A DNA stretch of 64,000 nt. Source: Owenia fusiformis (lineage: Eukaryota > Annelida > Polychaeta > Sabellida > Oweniidae). The DNA lies in the NCBI GenBank assembly GCA_903813345.2, contig CAIIXF020000009.1, positions 20,175,759 through 20,239,758 of the forward strand, in the 5' to 3' direction. The notes under the pieces were generated by a model. That model saw only the letters and a list, made by a program, of their open reading frames with translations. It had not been told where the DNA came from and did not search any database. Shown piece by piece: positions 38,401 to 53,400 of the stretch (the stretch's first letter is position 1; every line of letters begins with the position of its first letter). Both the position numbers and the translations under genes were made by a program.

Positions 38401-41400
38401 ACCTATCTTATAATGATCTCCCACGTGTGCCTGAAGCAGTCTACAAAATGAAGTCTCTGAAAAGACTCAACCTTAGCAGTAACGCTATCACAGAACTATC
38501 ATCTCTCATAGGTATGGCATACCTTTTATATATTTTGATTTATATAATGCTTAGTCCAAAGTAGCTGTTATGGCCTTTAAAGGGATTATTTTAGACATGA
38601 AGTAAAGGCCAGGAACTTATGGTGGCATAAAATTCAGCTATTTTGATTGGGTAGCTGGATTTTTATTGACCATATTTTTAGAATTCTGATTCATAGAGTC
38701 TAGATGAAAGCTTTATCTCTAACTGAAAGAATATAGCTGAGCTATAGAGTTAAGTAAAACTATTGGAAAGAATGCCTTATTAACCTGTCAACTGCTAGTA
38801 AAATTCCGGAATTAGTTCTCAAGTTCACGCCCATTTTATATGATTTTTTCTTATAAAATTGTTATTTTAGATACCTGGGAGAAGCTAGAGACTTTAAACC
38901 TATCAAGAAATAAATTAACAGAATTACCAGTAAGTTTATCATCATCATAGAATACCCTCAAGGAGAGAAACTTCTACATGGGAATCTCCCTTAGGCTAGT
39001 TGTGCTCTATGTGTGTTTCAATTGTACATTTTTCATGTGAAAATAATTCATATGTTACGTTAGTATCGTATTAGCCTTGCCCAAGTCAGTATTTTTTACT
39101 TATCTGATCTTGAATTAGTAATAGAAATCAAGATAAGTAAGAGAGACCGACTTGGGCAAGGCTTGTATCATATATGTTTCAAATTTATTGAATTTTCCAT
39201 TGTAATATTATGAAATAACTATTTTTAATTATATTCTGGGATGACCACACAATCTTTTCAAAATAATACTTAATTCATTTTAATTCCCTTTTCAGAGTTC
39301 TTTATGCAAATTGACAAATCTGAAGAAATTGTACTTAAACAGTAACCAGTTGGACTTTGAGGGCATTCCTAAAGGTATAGGAAAGCTTCATGACCTCGAA
39401 GTATTCAGTGCTACTAACAACAACCTTGAGATGATCCCTGAAGGAGTATGTAGGTTAGTAGTTTGACATGATCCCTGTAATATTGTTGTATTACCTTTTC
39501 AACTGCCATGGAAAACAATTACAATAGACAATATTTGAAGTAAGAAGAGAAAAAGAAAATGTCAGCAAATGTACACTTTTGATTTGATCTAAGAAGTTAT
39601 TAACATTCAAGCATAGATAAAAATAAAACAGAACAGATTATACATTGCAGGTTATACAAGCCCTTTTATTGTTTCAATCATCTCATTGCACTTAATATCA
39701 TTGGGAATGTATATAATTAACTTGGTAGTTGTGCCCTCCAGCCTGCATGTAGTGTCTTGCTGAGTTGTGCCTTCACGCTAGCATATGCCTGAACTCCTGC
39801 ACGGTTAACATTCTCATCTGGATCAACATAATGGTCGTATAACTCGGATGCAAACAGCAGGAACCAGTTTGGTGTAAAGTCAGGCTTGCCGTTGAATTTC
39901 ACCCATTCTGTGTAGCGATACCTCTCAGTTCTCATGCTGTAGCCCATGATGGTACCTATTCTTGGGCCTCGGTTACGAGGGTACTGCATGAAAACGCTTT
40001 GTTTGCCTGGAAGGTTTGGGTTCTTCATGACTGGAACCAGACTAGTGCCTTCAGTACAAGCTTTTACCTTTGAAGAGTCTTTGGGGCATGTAGGTAAGGC
40101 AGGAAGGCCTGCTAGCTCAACTAGTGTTGAGTAAACATCTGTGTATTCAACAAGGTGGTCAGACATAACGCCTTTGTCAGTCACACCAGGAGCTCGGATC
40201 ATCAGAGGCGTCCTTGTGGCGATCTCAAAGTTAGTGTGTTTACACCATGCACTATGTTCATAGAGCTCGTAACCATGGTCACTTCCAAACATAACAATTG
40301 TGTCATCTCTGAGGCCTAATCTGTCTAACTCTGCCATTATCTTACCAAACAAAGAGTCCACATAGCTGACTGAGGCATAGTATGCCCTTCGTAGGTTCTT
40401 AACTAGGTACTCTGGCCATTTTGTGTTAGGTTCTTTGGAAAATCCACGAAGCGTAATATCTGCATAGCCATTACGTATTTCACCATTTCCATGCCAGGCA
40501 TATTCAGGCATATCTTTAGGAGCATAGGGATTGGAAGGCATTTTCATTGTCTCTTTGGGGTAGTACTTCAGGAAACGTCCTGGGAAGACAAATGGCAAAT
40601 GAGGGAGTCTGAATCCAACAGCCATAAAGAAATTTTCAAGTCCAAGTTTAGCCGTTGGTGCAAGACGTCTCAGAGATTTGATAGCATGGTCAGTGATCTC
40701 TTGATCTCCAAGGGGGTGTTCCTCTTCCATGGTTTTGTTGACAACAGCCCAGGAGCGCATCTTGAATCGTTTACGCCAGTATTTCTTATCACTTGGCGAT
40801 GTGAAAAATTCCTCATCGTCTGACCAAGAGACTTTATCGTAGTTGCCACCACTGGCTGACCCTCCATGGAATATCTTGCCCATACCTAGTGTACGATAGC
40901 CCTGTTGTTTGAAATACTGAGGAATTGTGGTGAAGTCACCACCAACTGTTCTGAAGTAATCATCAAGGTTGTACACGTGGGTCGTATCTGGGCGACGTCC
41001 CGTCATAAATGATGCACGACTTGGACCGCAGATTGCTTGCTGCACGTAGGCCTTTCGGAAAACTGCACTCCGTTCAGCAAAAGCGTCCAAATGTGGCGTG
41101 TACATTTTGTCATGCATCTGGTATGGATTTCCCTTGTCGTACATGGCTGCAATTTCTGGTCGTAGATCATCTGACACGATGAACAGAACATTTTTCCTTG
41201 ATTCACAACTCAACACACAAATCACTAGTGTGAGAAATATGTAAGTCAATTGTCTCATGCTTGAAGTTGTTCAGTTGACCATCAATATGGTCCATAGAAT
41301 TAATGTCAAGTTATGGCTTGGGTTTTAGTAATATATGATCACTATCTTTGTATCTGATGCTATCATTTGTGGGAAGAACCATTTGGTTACTATCTGTTGT

Positions 41401-44400
41401 TACTTAAGGTTTTCTTTATCTTATCTTTCATTATAAAGGTTGGTTTAGAGTCCTGATTGAACATGTGTGTCTATGAATGCTGCATTTCCTTCTTGAATGT
41501 TGCCGTTGTGTCTTGTTTACATATTCTGTATGAATGTCATATCAGTGAAAAGTTGAATTTGGGGATATGTAAATGTTTCATATTTAAATCTCACTGTCGA
41601 TGAGAATGTATTCATTTAATATTATGGTTTTTGGAAAATGACATGAAGTGATTCTATCTCCCATGATTTACTGTTACTAATATAAATATTAAAGAAGCAT
41701 TTTATGATTCATCCCGTGTCAATTTTTGAGCACTTGTAAATTTTTGATGTAAACAGTTTTAGCCATTGTCAACCATATGCATGTACAGGTGTTGTGAACA
41801 TGTCACCATAAAACTTGTGAATTTGTAATCATCAATTTTTGTTGAATGAAAACAATTAAGCACTTTTTCAAATATTAGTGGAAACTTTCATTTTGGATAC
41901 AAATTGTCTCAAGTTTTAATTGATGAACATGTACTTTAATGTTGTTTTCCAGCTGGAAACTTCTCAGATAAACTTCCTTTCCAGATAAATTACAGCATTA
42001 TAATACTTGAGTGCAATTTAAAAACTTTCATGTTGAATTCATGTTGAAATCTTAGCTGTCTACAAACTTTTTCAACTTGGTTGAAAGTAATTGTCTAATT
42101 CCATCCTAAGTGGAGCACTTGGTTCTTTCATTGTTTGAGAGACCACTCTGTTCATATACTGTAACTTTATTTCCCTTGCAGATGCGGTAAATTGAAGAAA
42201 CTTCTCTTGAATACAAACAGACTGATCACTCTACCTGATGCCATACATCTGCTCTGCGACCTAGAGGTATACATTTTCTTAGTTTGTCATCATTAGATTT
42301 TGATCTTTTTTATTTTAGCTTCAACATCTAAAGGGTTGTGAAGTTCTTTTATCGTATTTCTGAAATGTATTGCTTGTATTAATTTCATCTGCTTTTGCAT
42401 CAGGCAAATTAACTGTTCATGTCCTTGGATTTCTATTTGAATCAGTCCATGCTAAAATAACATTAGTGAGAATTTCATCAGGATTACCAGAAGCCCTACA
42501 TATATTACAAGCCCTGTGTTTGTGAATCAGAAGCCCTATGTTTATATAAAGAGAGTCCTGTGTTCAGAGGATTTCAGAAGAAGTATTGAGAAAATTGGAA
42601 ACTTTACTACATATGCATGCATTTTAGCATATTGAATATGCTTTTCTTCATATTAATATCTGTATGTATATGTTATGCCTGTATATTTCACATCAAGCAT
42701 AATCCTAAGGCTACTCTAGTGGTAAGTGGTTGCTATGACAATGCTTGCTGTTGTGATTTAGCACCAGTTGTTATGCTGTGTAAGAAAATTAAACTAAAAT
42801 TAATTTGACATCCTAAAAGGTTGACCATTTGGGATCTTTGACCATTTTGTGATCTATGACCATTTGGGTTCTGTATCCATTCAGGAAATCTCAGGGCTAC
42901 TTTACCAAATAGATGTATAGGAGTTCAAATTGCTAAGATCTTCTTGTAATGCACCCCTGGGATGTTGAGAACAACTTAGGGTACATGTACATGGCAATTT
43001 GGGATATTAAATGTTCAATACCTTATTGAATGTATCAGATCGTTATGGATAAAAAATGTGATAGAAATTAACATTGTTCTTTTATGGTATTATAAATGTA
43101 GAACACTGAGTGTGATTTTCTCATGAGCCTAATATATATGATTGAATTTTCAATTATCTAATTATGATTACAAATTATGTTATTTTACATAATATACAAC
43201 AATTATTATATTTATTTGTTTATTTTTTATTTATTTATTGTTGCTTTTTATGTTGTGATTCTGTTTAGTTGATTAATGTAGCTGTGATGTGATAATTGTT
43301 TCCATAACAACAGTGATATTGCAAGATAATAATTAGTATATTGAGTTTTTTGATAATCACAAATTCGATTTTTATCAAAAAGCATGACATAATATTATGA
43401 ATTTAAAATGTTTTAAATATGAAATGAATTGAACACATTGAATGCCTTTCGGTTTCATTGCACTCTGAACAATCGGAATCGGCACTTAGCACCAGAAAAT
43501 AATAGATAATTTTCCCTATTTGATCTCAAATGGATGCTTCATTTATATCATGAACAAATCAACAATTCTGCACCCTGTTGAGAAATAATTAAAAAACAAA
43601 TGGTTGTTTTCATCTTTAACATTTACTACTGAGTATTAAAGTGAAACCAAAGGGTAGAGAGAAGTGTAAAATTTTAACTTTACAATTGATTCTTCTAACA
43701 CATACTATTGTATGTCCCTTACAATCCCCCTTTAATTTCTGAAAACATATTTTATGAAAACAGCAGCAGATTTTAGACGCAGAGATATCCAAACCCATTG
43801 AAACTATTTTCAAATAAATAAAACAAAACAGTTCAAACTCTGTTTTTATTCGAAAATAGTTTTGACAGGAAACCTAACAGCATAAAACGTATTTTTGTAT
43901 AAATCTGTCATAATATATCATTTCAAACATCTACCTTCATCACATCTCTATTCTGCGATGCCTCTTTTGATTGACTGATGGATATTTTAGGATTTGGATA
44001 TTCGTGAGAACCCAGATTTGATCATGCCTCCCAAACCACCTGAGATGTTACATGGGTCTGGGGCAGAGTACTATAACATAGACTTCTCACTGAACAACCA
44101 GCTAAGACTAGCTGGTGCTGCACCTGTACCTGGAGCTGACCAGTCTCCCAGTAAGTAACTAGTGCATATTGTTGTACTATGACAGTCATACAACCATATT
44201 GTGAATTATATTTCATATTGTGAAGTATGCCCATTGTTAACTTTTTAAGATTTCTAAACTGCAAATTTGTGCATGTGCTCCAAGATAATATTTTAATTAG
44301 TGAAAAAAAGTTAATTAGTGAAACAGAATGCTTTTAATTTAAAGAGCTTATAACTGTATTTCTCATTAATCCTTAAATATTTTTTTAGTTTAGAATTGTT

Positions 44401-47400
44401 CACCTTTAAGTGTAGAAAATAGTAAGAATGCAGAGTTTTCATTATGACACATAACCTTGAACTTTGTTTCAGAGCAGAAAAGTGACCCAGTTGCACGCAA
44501 GATGAGGTTAAGAAGAAGACATGATACACAAAACGGAGAGGGCGAGAGTGAGAAGAAAGTTCTAAAAGTAAGAAGCAGTGATATTTCTCCTTTTGATCTA
44601 TCAGTAGTGAACTTTAAGGAACACATGTTCAGAAAAACCCTTCCATCTATCTTTAATTCCAATTAAAATATATCATGGCTTTTCACTAAAGAAGTCACCA
44701 AACTGATATTTTGTGCATAATAGAAAGCTATGTTAATTGTTCCTCTCCCAGCGCCTGTATAATAGTAATCATATATTTGTAGGGAATGAGGGATATAGCC
44801 AAGAATAAAGCCAAAGCATCCAAAGATGATGAAGAACAGAAGGAACTGAAGTGAGTTGATTATTCTCTACCTATACATCTTCACATAAATGTCAGTGTAA
44901 AAAAGATCAAAGATCTCAATGGTTTTTGTTGGATTAGTCATGAAGATAAAAATATATGTAACATTGAATTTTTTTTAAATTACTGATACTTTTCAACTTT
45001 CAAGATTTTATGTATTGTATTGCAGCATACTTTAACAAGTACTGTATATGTACATTTGTACAACTGATACTATAGAGTGCATGGTTTAAATGAATAGGAC
45101 CATTAGTGTTGATATGACGTGCAGAATTTCCGAAGCATGCCATTAGAAAGTTGAAAGATTTGAAGAAATCGTATTTTAAATAAATGTATAAATATATGAC
45201 CTTTGCTTTTCATTGCCACCAGACAAGCAGTGATAAGGTATATGTGTGCACTTAAATTAAACCACTCTCTGATATGGGCAGGAATTCAGACAATTCAGGG
45301 CAAATCAACCATAAAATTATATGCCCTGGTTGTCCCTCTAGTCCTCTATATTTACACCTAGTATATACTATGTTGTTGTTATTGTTATTGTTGTTGCCTC
45401 AGACCAATCTAAGTATCTCTAATTGGCAGAGTTTCATTTAATATTGTTAGAACTAACCCACTTCTCAACATTTGAGAACCTGCACAAGGGTGTTGATCTT
45501 TGTGTCTTTTAGGTGAATAAACATCTTTTTAAGAGACCTATATAATGTTCTATGTCACCAACAGAACGGCATTTGTAACAAATCTGTTCGGAGGTCAGCA
45601 TCTGTAACAAATGGCAGGTGGTGACATTTTGCTGTCTTGATTTTGAGAGGCTTGTATGATCTTGTATATCCATGTTGTATACTTGTAATACACCACTAGT
45701 AATCAGCTCACCTCATACACAATATTCTAACAAAGAAACCATATGAAACTTAAAAGACTATTACAGTAAAAGAAATAAAATCTTTTCAATATACTGTATC
45801 AAATATCAAATGAAAAGATTATAGTAGCACTGGACATATGTATGTCCACATAAGCACTGGAGACGTATGTTCATAAAAGAACTGGACATTATATATCAAA
45901 TATATGCACTGGACACATGTATGTCACAGCATGGTATTACTATTATTGCAGTTAAAATTAAAGTCACTCTGTTTAACCCTTCAATTAACATCTTTGTTCT
46001 ATTCTAAATATCCATCTGAACAAGGTGCTTAAAATACTTGGCTAACATAAACTAATATTTTATGAATAGAGATTTGTTTGATCCCTATGGAAAACTGTTT
46101 TATATTTTTATGATTTTTCAATGTTGATACTAACACTGAATAACATTGATTTTGTTTTCGAATTTTAGTTATTTATTCCTTGAAGACTAGTATCTATATA
46201 TTTAGTCAGGAGCTGGTAGTACTTTTTCTACCATCACACAATGCTTATAGAACTTCAGAATTCAACCTTCAACATAATGTAGTAAAGAGGAGGCTATTAT
46301 TATACCTTTGAATCAGTCTGCATCTTTAATGTTCAAGTGTTCATTATGTCACCACCAAAAGTGGTGACATATTGTTATGGTCTCCGTTTTTTTTTGCGAC
46401 GGCGGTTGGTGGTTGGCGTCCGGCGGTTGGCGTCCGGCGTCTGTAACAATTTCTTACAACTTCCTATAACTTAACAAATACTGTTTAGACTGACTTCAAT
46501 TTTTTTCTAAATCATCTACATGTTCTCAGAAGTTCAAATCTGACTTTAGATTTGACATTTGACCTTCAATGACCTTCTCAAGGTCAAAAAGGTCTTTTTT
46601 TAACTTGCTTCAAATTGACTAATTTTTTTTCAAAATCATCTACATGTTCTCAGAAATTCAAATCTGACTTTAGATTTGACATTTGACCTTCAAATCTGAC
46701 TTTAGATTTGACATTTGACCTTCAATGACCTTCTCAAGGTCAAAAAAGGTCAAAAAGGTCTGTTTTCAACTTGCTTCAAATTGACTAAATTTTTTTTTCA
46801 AAATCATCTACGTGTTCTCAGAAATTTAAATCTGACTTAAGATTTGACTTAAGATTTGACATTTGACCTTCTCAAGGTCAAAAAAGGTCAAAAAGGTCTG
46901 TTTTCAACTTGCTTCAAATTGACTAAAAAAAAATTTCAAAATCATCTACGTGTTCTCAGAAATTCAAATCTGACTTTAGATTTGACTTAAGATTTGACAT
47001 TTGACCTTCAATGACCTTCTCAAAGTCAAAAAAGGTCAAAAAGGTCTTTTTTCAACTTGCTTCAAATTGACTAAATTTTTTTTCAAAATCATCTACATGT
47101 TCTCAGAAATTCAAATCTGACTTTAGATTTGACATTTGACCTTCAATGACCTTCTCAAGGTCAAAAAAGGTCTGTTTTCAACTTGCTTCAAATTGACTAA
47201 ATTTTTTTTTCAAAATCATCTACGTGTTCTCAGAAATTCAAATCTGACTTAAGATTTGACTTAAGATTTGACATTTGACCTTCAATGACCTTCTCAAGGT
47301 CAAAAAGGTCTGTTTTCAACTTGCTTCAAATTGACTAAAAAAAAATTTCAAAATCATCTTCGTGTTCTCAGAAATTCAAATCTGACTTTAGATTTGACTT

Positions 47401-50400
47401 AAGATTTGACATTTGACCTTCAATGACCTTCTCAAAGTCAAAAAAGGTCAAAAAGGTCTTTTTTCAACTTGCTTCAAATTGACTAAAAAAATTTTTCAAA
47501 ATCATCTACATGGTTCTCAGAAATTCAAATCTGACTTTAGATTTGACATTTGACCTTCTCAAGGTCAAAAAAGGTCTGTTTTCAACTTGCTTCAAATTGA
47601 CTAAAAAAAATTTTCAAAATCATCTACATGTTCTCAGAAATTCAAATCTGACTTTAGATTTGACATTTGACCTTCAATGACCTTCTCAAAGTCAAAAAAG
47701 GTCAAAAAGGTCTTTTTTCAACTTGCTTCAAATTGACTAAAAAAAATTTTCAAAATCATCTACATGTTCTCAGAAATTCAAATCTGACTTTAGATTTGAC
47801 ATTTGACCTTCTCAAGGTCAAAAAAGGTCTGTTTTCAACTTGCTTCAAATTGACTAAAAAAAATTTTCAAAATCATCTACATGTTCTCAGAAATTCAAAT
47901 CTGACTTTAGATTTGACATTTGACCTTCAATGACCTTCTCAATGTCAAAAAAGGTCAAAAAGGTATTTTTTCATCTTGCTTCAAATTGACTAAATTTTTT
48001 TTCAAAATCATCTACATTCTACATGTTCTCAGAAATTCAAATATGACTTTAGATTTGACTTTAGATTTGACATTTGACCTTCTCAAGGTCAAAAAAGGTC
48101 AAAAAGGTCTTTTTTCAACTTGCTTCAAATTGACTAATTTTTTTTTTCAAAATCATCTACATGTTCTCAGAAATTCAAATCTGACTTTAGATTTGACATT
48201 TGACCTTTAATGACCTTCTCAAGGTCAAAAAAGGTCAAAAAGGTCTGTTTTCAACTTGCTTCAAATTGACCAAATTTTTTTTTCAAAATCATCTACATCT
48301 TTTCAGAAGTTCAAATTTGACTTTACAAGTTCTCAGAAATTCAAATCTGACTTATATTAAGTTTGAACTCATAATATTGTGAGCAACTAGGTGGTGACAT
48401 TTTGTCATGTTAATGCCTTGTTTGTATAATTATGTAAATATTAGATCTGATTATCTTCATATCGTGTCTGATATATTTCATATTTTGAGCATGATCATGA
48501 TTTCCAGTATAGTAAATTGAATGATTATACATTGCACGGTTGAGTGTAGTTTGATGTTACTTAGTCTGTAGACTGCATTATGGTGGATTAAAAACATTTG
48601 TGTTTGAGGAAATTTATATTCTTCAATTGATTTCTGTAATATGATTGTGTTACACACTGAGCAATCCATATACGAACCAATCAAATTACAGATATCTTAA
48701 AGTTATAAGTTATTGTTTTATTCTATGAAGTATAGTTGTTGACCTTGAGGTGAAATAGTTTGAATATTTGACAGTCAATCACAGAGTTCTGCAAACTGGG
48801 TGGTTGTCTCAAGAATTTTGCACTAATTTAGTGAATACTACCTACTCGCTAAAAAGATTGATGATGTCAATAATATAGTGCAAAATTTAGAGATGGTCCC
48901 TGACAAACATGAACTAAATAACATGAACTAAATGAATGGTGTCCTTTGTATTTCAGGGGCAAGAGATGGGATGAGACCTTGGAAAAACCTGACCTTGACT
49001 ATAGTGAAATATTTGATTATGACGTGGGTGCTATACCGGGCGTAACATGTTGGGAAATAGAAAACTTTCTGCCAAACCAGGTTGATGATGGTACGTAATG
49101 GGGAGGTTTCGAAGTGAACTTGTACATTGTACTTGTCAAACTTGAGCTTGTTCGAATGATTTTAATAATGAAAAAGATTATTCAATGGCTCCATGCAAAA
49201 CTGAATACCACTTTTTGTCTCTATCTACGGCCAAGCCCCAGAGGAGGAGATTTCCCGAAGCTGAGAGATGCCACTGTCACATTCAATTACCAAATTTAAA
49301 AACTGGAATCATTTGCCATTAAAATTGATCTCAGAATATGGCTGTTGTTTTTTGAGTATTCTCATGTGTTTGATTGGATGGTGTATAATGCTCATGAATA
49401 ATTAATGAGTCGCAGAGAATGGCATCTCTTTATCGGATCTCCTTTTGGGAGCTAATCACTTTTTCTGGCCCAGCCCCCAGGAGGAGTGAGAAGCTCCCAT
49501 AATTCTTTCATATTCTATCGTATTCGGGGATTCCCCATTACATCATCTCTTGCATCATCTCCAATCAAATTGCAGGATTCTATCACGTGAACAATCATGG
49601 GCACATGCTCTCTCAGTGCTGCGCATGCGCAGAGTTAAATTTTATATCGTGAGAATGGCGTTTACATCAGTTCAACATCGTCATTTCAAACCTACGGTAA
49701 TACTATTGAAGTTACTCGATCCATACTTGTAGAGAATACTCATAAAACTACAGTGAACATTTGGAGATCCATTTCAACGGAAAATTGAGGCCTGTTTATA
49801 AAATTTGTTTTCGAACGTGCTAATATGATAGGGCATCTTTGGGAAATCTCCCCCCCTGCCCAGCCCCAGTAAATGTTTTAGTATGAGGTCATTCCTTGTT
49901 CATTTACATGTTAATCAGTGTCACAGTTGGATAGCTATTTAAGGCCGTTGTCTTGTTATAATAAACCACACCATAAAGCAAATTACAATGATGGGATAAA
50001 TCATTTCAGAGAATATCTCCTATCTTAATTCTTTGTATGTTAATTACTATACAATGCATGTATTTTTGTGTCTTTGCATGCTACACATGTACTTGGATTA
50101 AATAGAATGTGAGTTAATGCAATTTGATAATTGTATATTAACAATTCATATTTTGACTTCTCTTCAAAAAGTAATTTCTCTTTTTTCCTTAAGCTCATGG
50201 ACCAGAGAAATCTCAGTTTATCATACTATTACTACCCATTTCAAGTTTAACCTTTCCTCCAAACCATTAAGAAATAACGTTTGCATAAAGATGACACTTT
50301 AATATTTGACCCAGCTCTGCTAAAGCGTATACACTCACGGTAGTTCCACTGTCCCATTATATATTCCAGCACTTATTGGCAAGTTCTATGAGGCTGACTG

Positions 50401-53400
50401 TTACATAGTACTCCATACCTTCATAGATGACTCTCAAAGCTTAGACTGGCACATATATTTCTGGATAGGAGAAAAGGCTACTGTAAGTGTCGTAATATTT
50501 TCATTTCAAGTCTTTTTACTTTTTTGTACCTCTGATGTCTTACTTTGTACATGGTCATAATATGAAATGAATAAAAGACAGAGATTAGTTATGCATAGTA
50601 AATCTGCATAGGAATCATCTCTATGAAATATAAGATTTTTTTAAAAGAGAGTGTGATTTATGTAAATGTGAATTTCAACTTTGTAAATATAAATAAATAA
50701 AGAGTTAAAAAGAGGAATCAAAAAGGCCCAAATTATGGTCTTCACAGTGAATTTGGAGAGTACAGTACATGTAACAGACTGAATAATAATGGATATTAAA
50801 TGATGTTCTAGCTTGATAAAAAAGCATGTTCAGCTATCCATGCAGTGAACCTCCGTAACATGCTTGGTGCTAATGGAAGGACCATACGTGAAGAGCAGAA
50901 TGATGAAAGTGATGAGTTTATGGACCTGTTTGATAATGACATTGCTTACATCGAGGGTGGGAGGACCAGCAGTGGTTTCTATACTGTAGAAGAACTGGTA
51001 AGAAAAATATCAATATATCCTGACCTCTTTTGTTGAACCAATATACCTTTCCAATAAACTCTGCCACTATCATATATTGTGTTTCACTTTGTCTGATTAA
51101 TGTGATTTTTTCCAAGATTTTCCATTTTACCATGAAAATCAATTTGAAAATTTAAGAAAATTTACTTCCAATCTGTTTATATTGTTGTGTATTTATAGGA
51201 GGTCCCAGCCAGATTGTATCGGGTCTACAAAGGCAAAATAACACCCCGAGTTGAAGCTGTAAGTTTAACCTGAACCATATAGCCTAGGACTGAATAGAAT
51301 AATGATTCAGACTTAAAATCCTGTGAAATTCCTAAATTTGCCCACAACATTATCTGCTTGTTATAGGATGATTGTAACATGAAATCCTCATCGTATTTGT
51401 GTTTTAATTTGACCATTTAAATTTTGCAACCTTGACTCTGATGCTGAATCAGATAAACCCTTTCCAGTGCCCATTCATTGCTGCATTAGATCTTGGACAT
51501 TTGTTTTGTCCTATTTTACAGCAAATACAATGCCTACTTGAATATATGTTCTACAATATACCCCCATTTTGTTTCAGATGCCAGCTGATATCAGGTCACT
51601 AGATGTCCGCTTTGTTTACCTGTTGGACCTTGGCAAGAAAATCTACATCTGGATGGGGAAGAAATCTCCCATTGTTATGAGGTCTAAGGCAAGGTACGAT
51701 AAACACCTGAAATAGGCATGCACCAGGCATAATCACTCTAGGATTTAATAACATTTTTTCTCACCCCAAGTGGTGACCTATTGTTGTAGTCTCCAACTCT
51801 TTGTGGGCAGTTGTTGGTGTATGGCAGTTGGCGTCTGTAACATGGCATCTGTATCAGATGGACATTTTGCATGTAATGCCTGGTATAGTTGTTAACTTTT
51901 GTGAAAAAAGTTGAATGTTCTAGTGCAGTTAGCTGTAAAGACATAATTACTAACAGTATAAATTGGTTAAAAACAAAAAGCAGTCATTACCTTTCATCTA
52001 CCTTACATTTGGTAGTCAAATTGGCCTCTAGCTCTATTACTATATTATAATGACCCTCCTTCATAATGATAAACCCCTCCCTTATAACGATAATATACTG
52101 TTTGTAGAAATTATTGATGTTATCATTATTCTTATTAGGTTGATAGCTGAGAAGATTAACAAGAATGAGAGGAAGAATAAATCTGAGATCATCTCCTGTA
52201 TGCAGGGACAAGAAACTGAGGAGTTTTGGGATAAAACCAATGGTCCTCCAAACAGACCTATTTTGGTAACTCATTTATACTTATTGAACCTAAAACTGAT
52301 TATTATGGTACATTACAACTTTAAAAAAAACATTTTTATTTTATCAAATAGGAAGAAAGATGAATTGGTTTGTATAAATATATATTTAGTACCTTGTATG
52401 TTTATTTATAATTTGTATATTTCAGCTCGTTATTCCCAATGACCACAGACCCCCAGTGGCAAAACTCTACAAGGTTACACTAGGTATGGGATACCTGGAA
52501 TTGCCTCAAGGTATAGTGTAATGATATAATAATGTTATTGTAAAATTGATGCACATGGAAAAACTTTCACTTTCAGCATTTTTTAGAAGTTAATGATTAG
52601 TTGTATATTAATGCTATACTTTTGCTGTGTGAGTTGTCTTATTCTCAGTGTATCTTACGCTAATATCTGAGTGTAGCCAAATTTTGTCAATATTATTCAC
52701 CACCTGTAGAATGCATTGACTTGGAATTAATGTATTTCTTCAATATGGTTACTGATTATTGAGAAATGTTGTGAATGCCAAGTAGTCACAGGCCAGTAGA
52801 AGGAGTAGCTAACCAAAAATTCTTCCAAAATCAAGCAGTTATTCTGAGCATTTTCAAGTGGTTTTGGCCCAAAGTTGTCAAATGTGAACCCCATCGAATT
52901 TTTTGAAAAGTAAACCCCCTTGGCAAAAGCTGGGTCAGCTGACTACAGGCCTGAGTAATTCAACCTAATACTGCAAGGTGCATTTCATTTACAGTTGAGA
53001 TTCCACATGGAAAGCTTGTCAACACGCTGCTGAATACAAAAAGTGTTTATTTAGTGGACTGTCACACTGATGTGTTTGTATGGTAAGTACCTGTCTTTAT
53101 TCTTGCAGAATATTAAAGCTCCCTATTTAATTGTTTCTTAATTGGGCAATTAATTTTAAGTAAAATTGATATTCATGCAGTAAAGGGGCGACCACTCATA
53201 TGAATACTCTAACAAAGAACTTTTTACCATCACTGTATACCACACTGCTTTTAATTCATCTGATTATAACTATAATCTGCTCTTGTATTATATTATATTG
53301 TAGGATTGGCAAGAAGTCTACTAAGCTTGTGAGAGCTGCTGCATTAAAGCTTTCTACAGAGCTGCATGGAATGATCAATAGGCCTGCATACTCCATGGTC

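Noticed and set aside
40491-40823. 110-codon plus-strand frame opposite the sulfatase gene
   Set aside because: Shadow of the sulfatase coding sequence on the other strand.
46590-48340. CRISPR-like array
   Set aside because: Units are 115-168 bp with no unique spacers, in a eukaryotic intron.
47667-48382. Several overlapping plus-strand open frames of 60-96 codons sharing the [13 protein letters not shown] type of sequence
   Set aside because: They are the tandem array read in one frame; the repetition follows the DNA units and no start, splice site or domain supports a protein.
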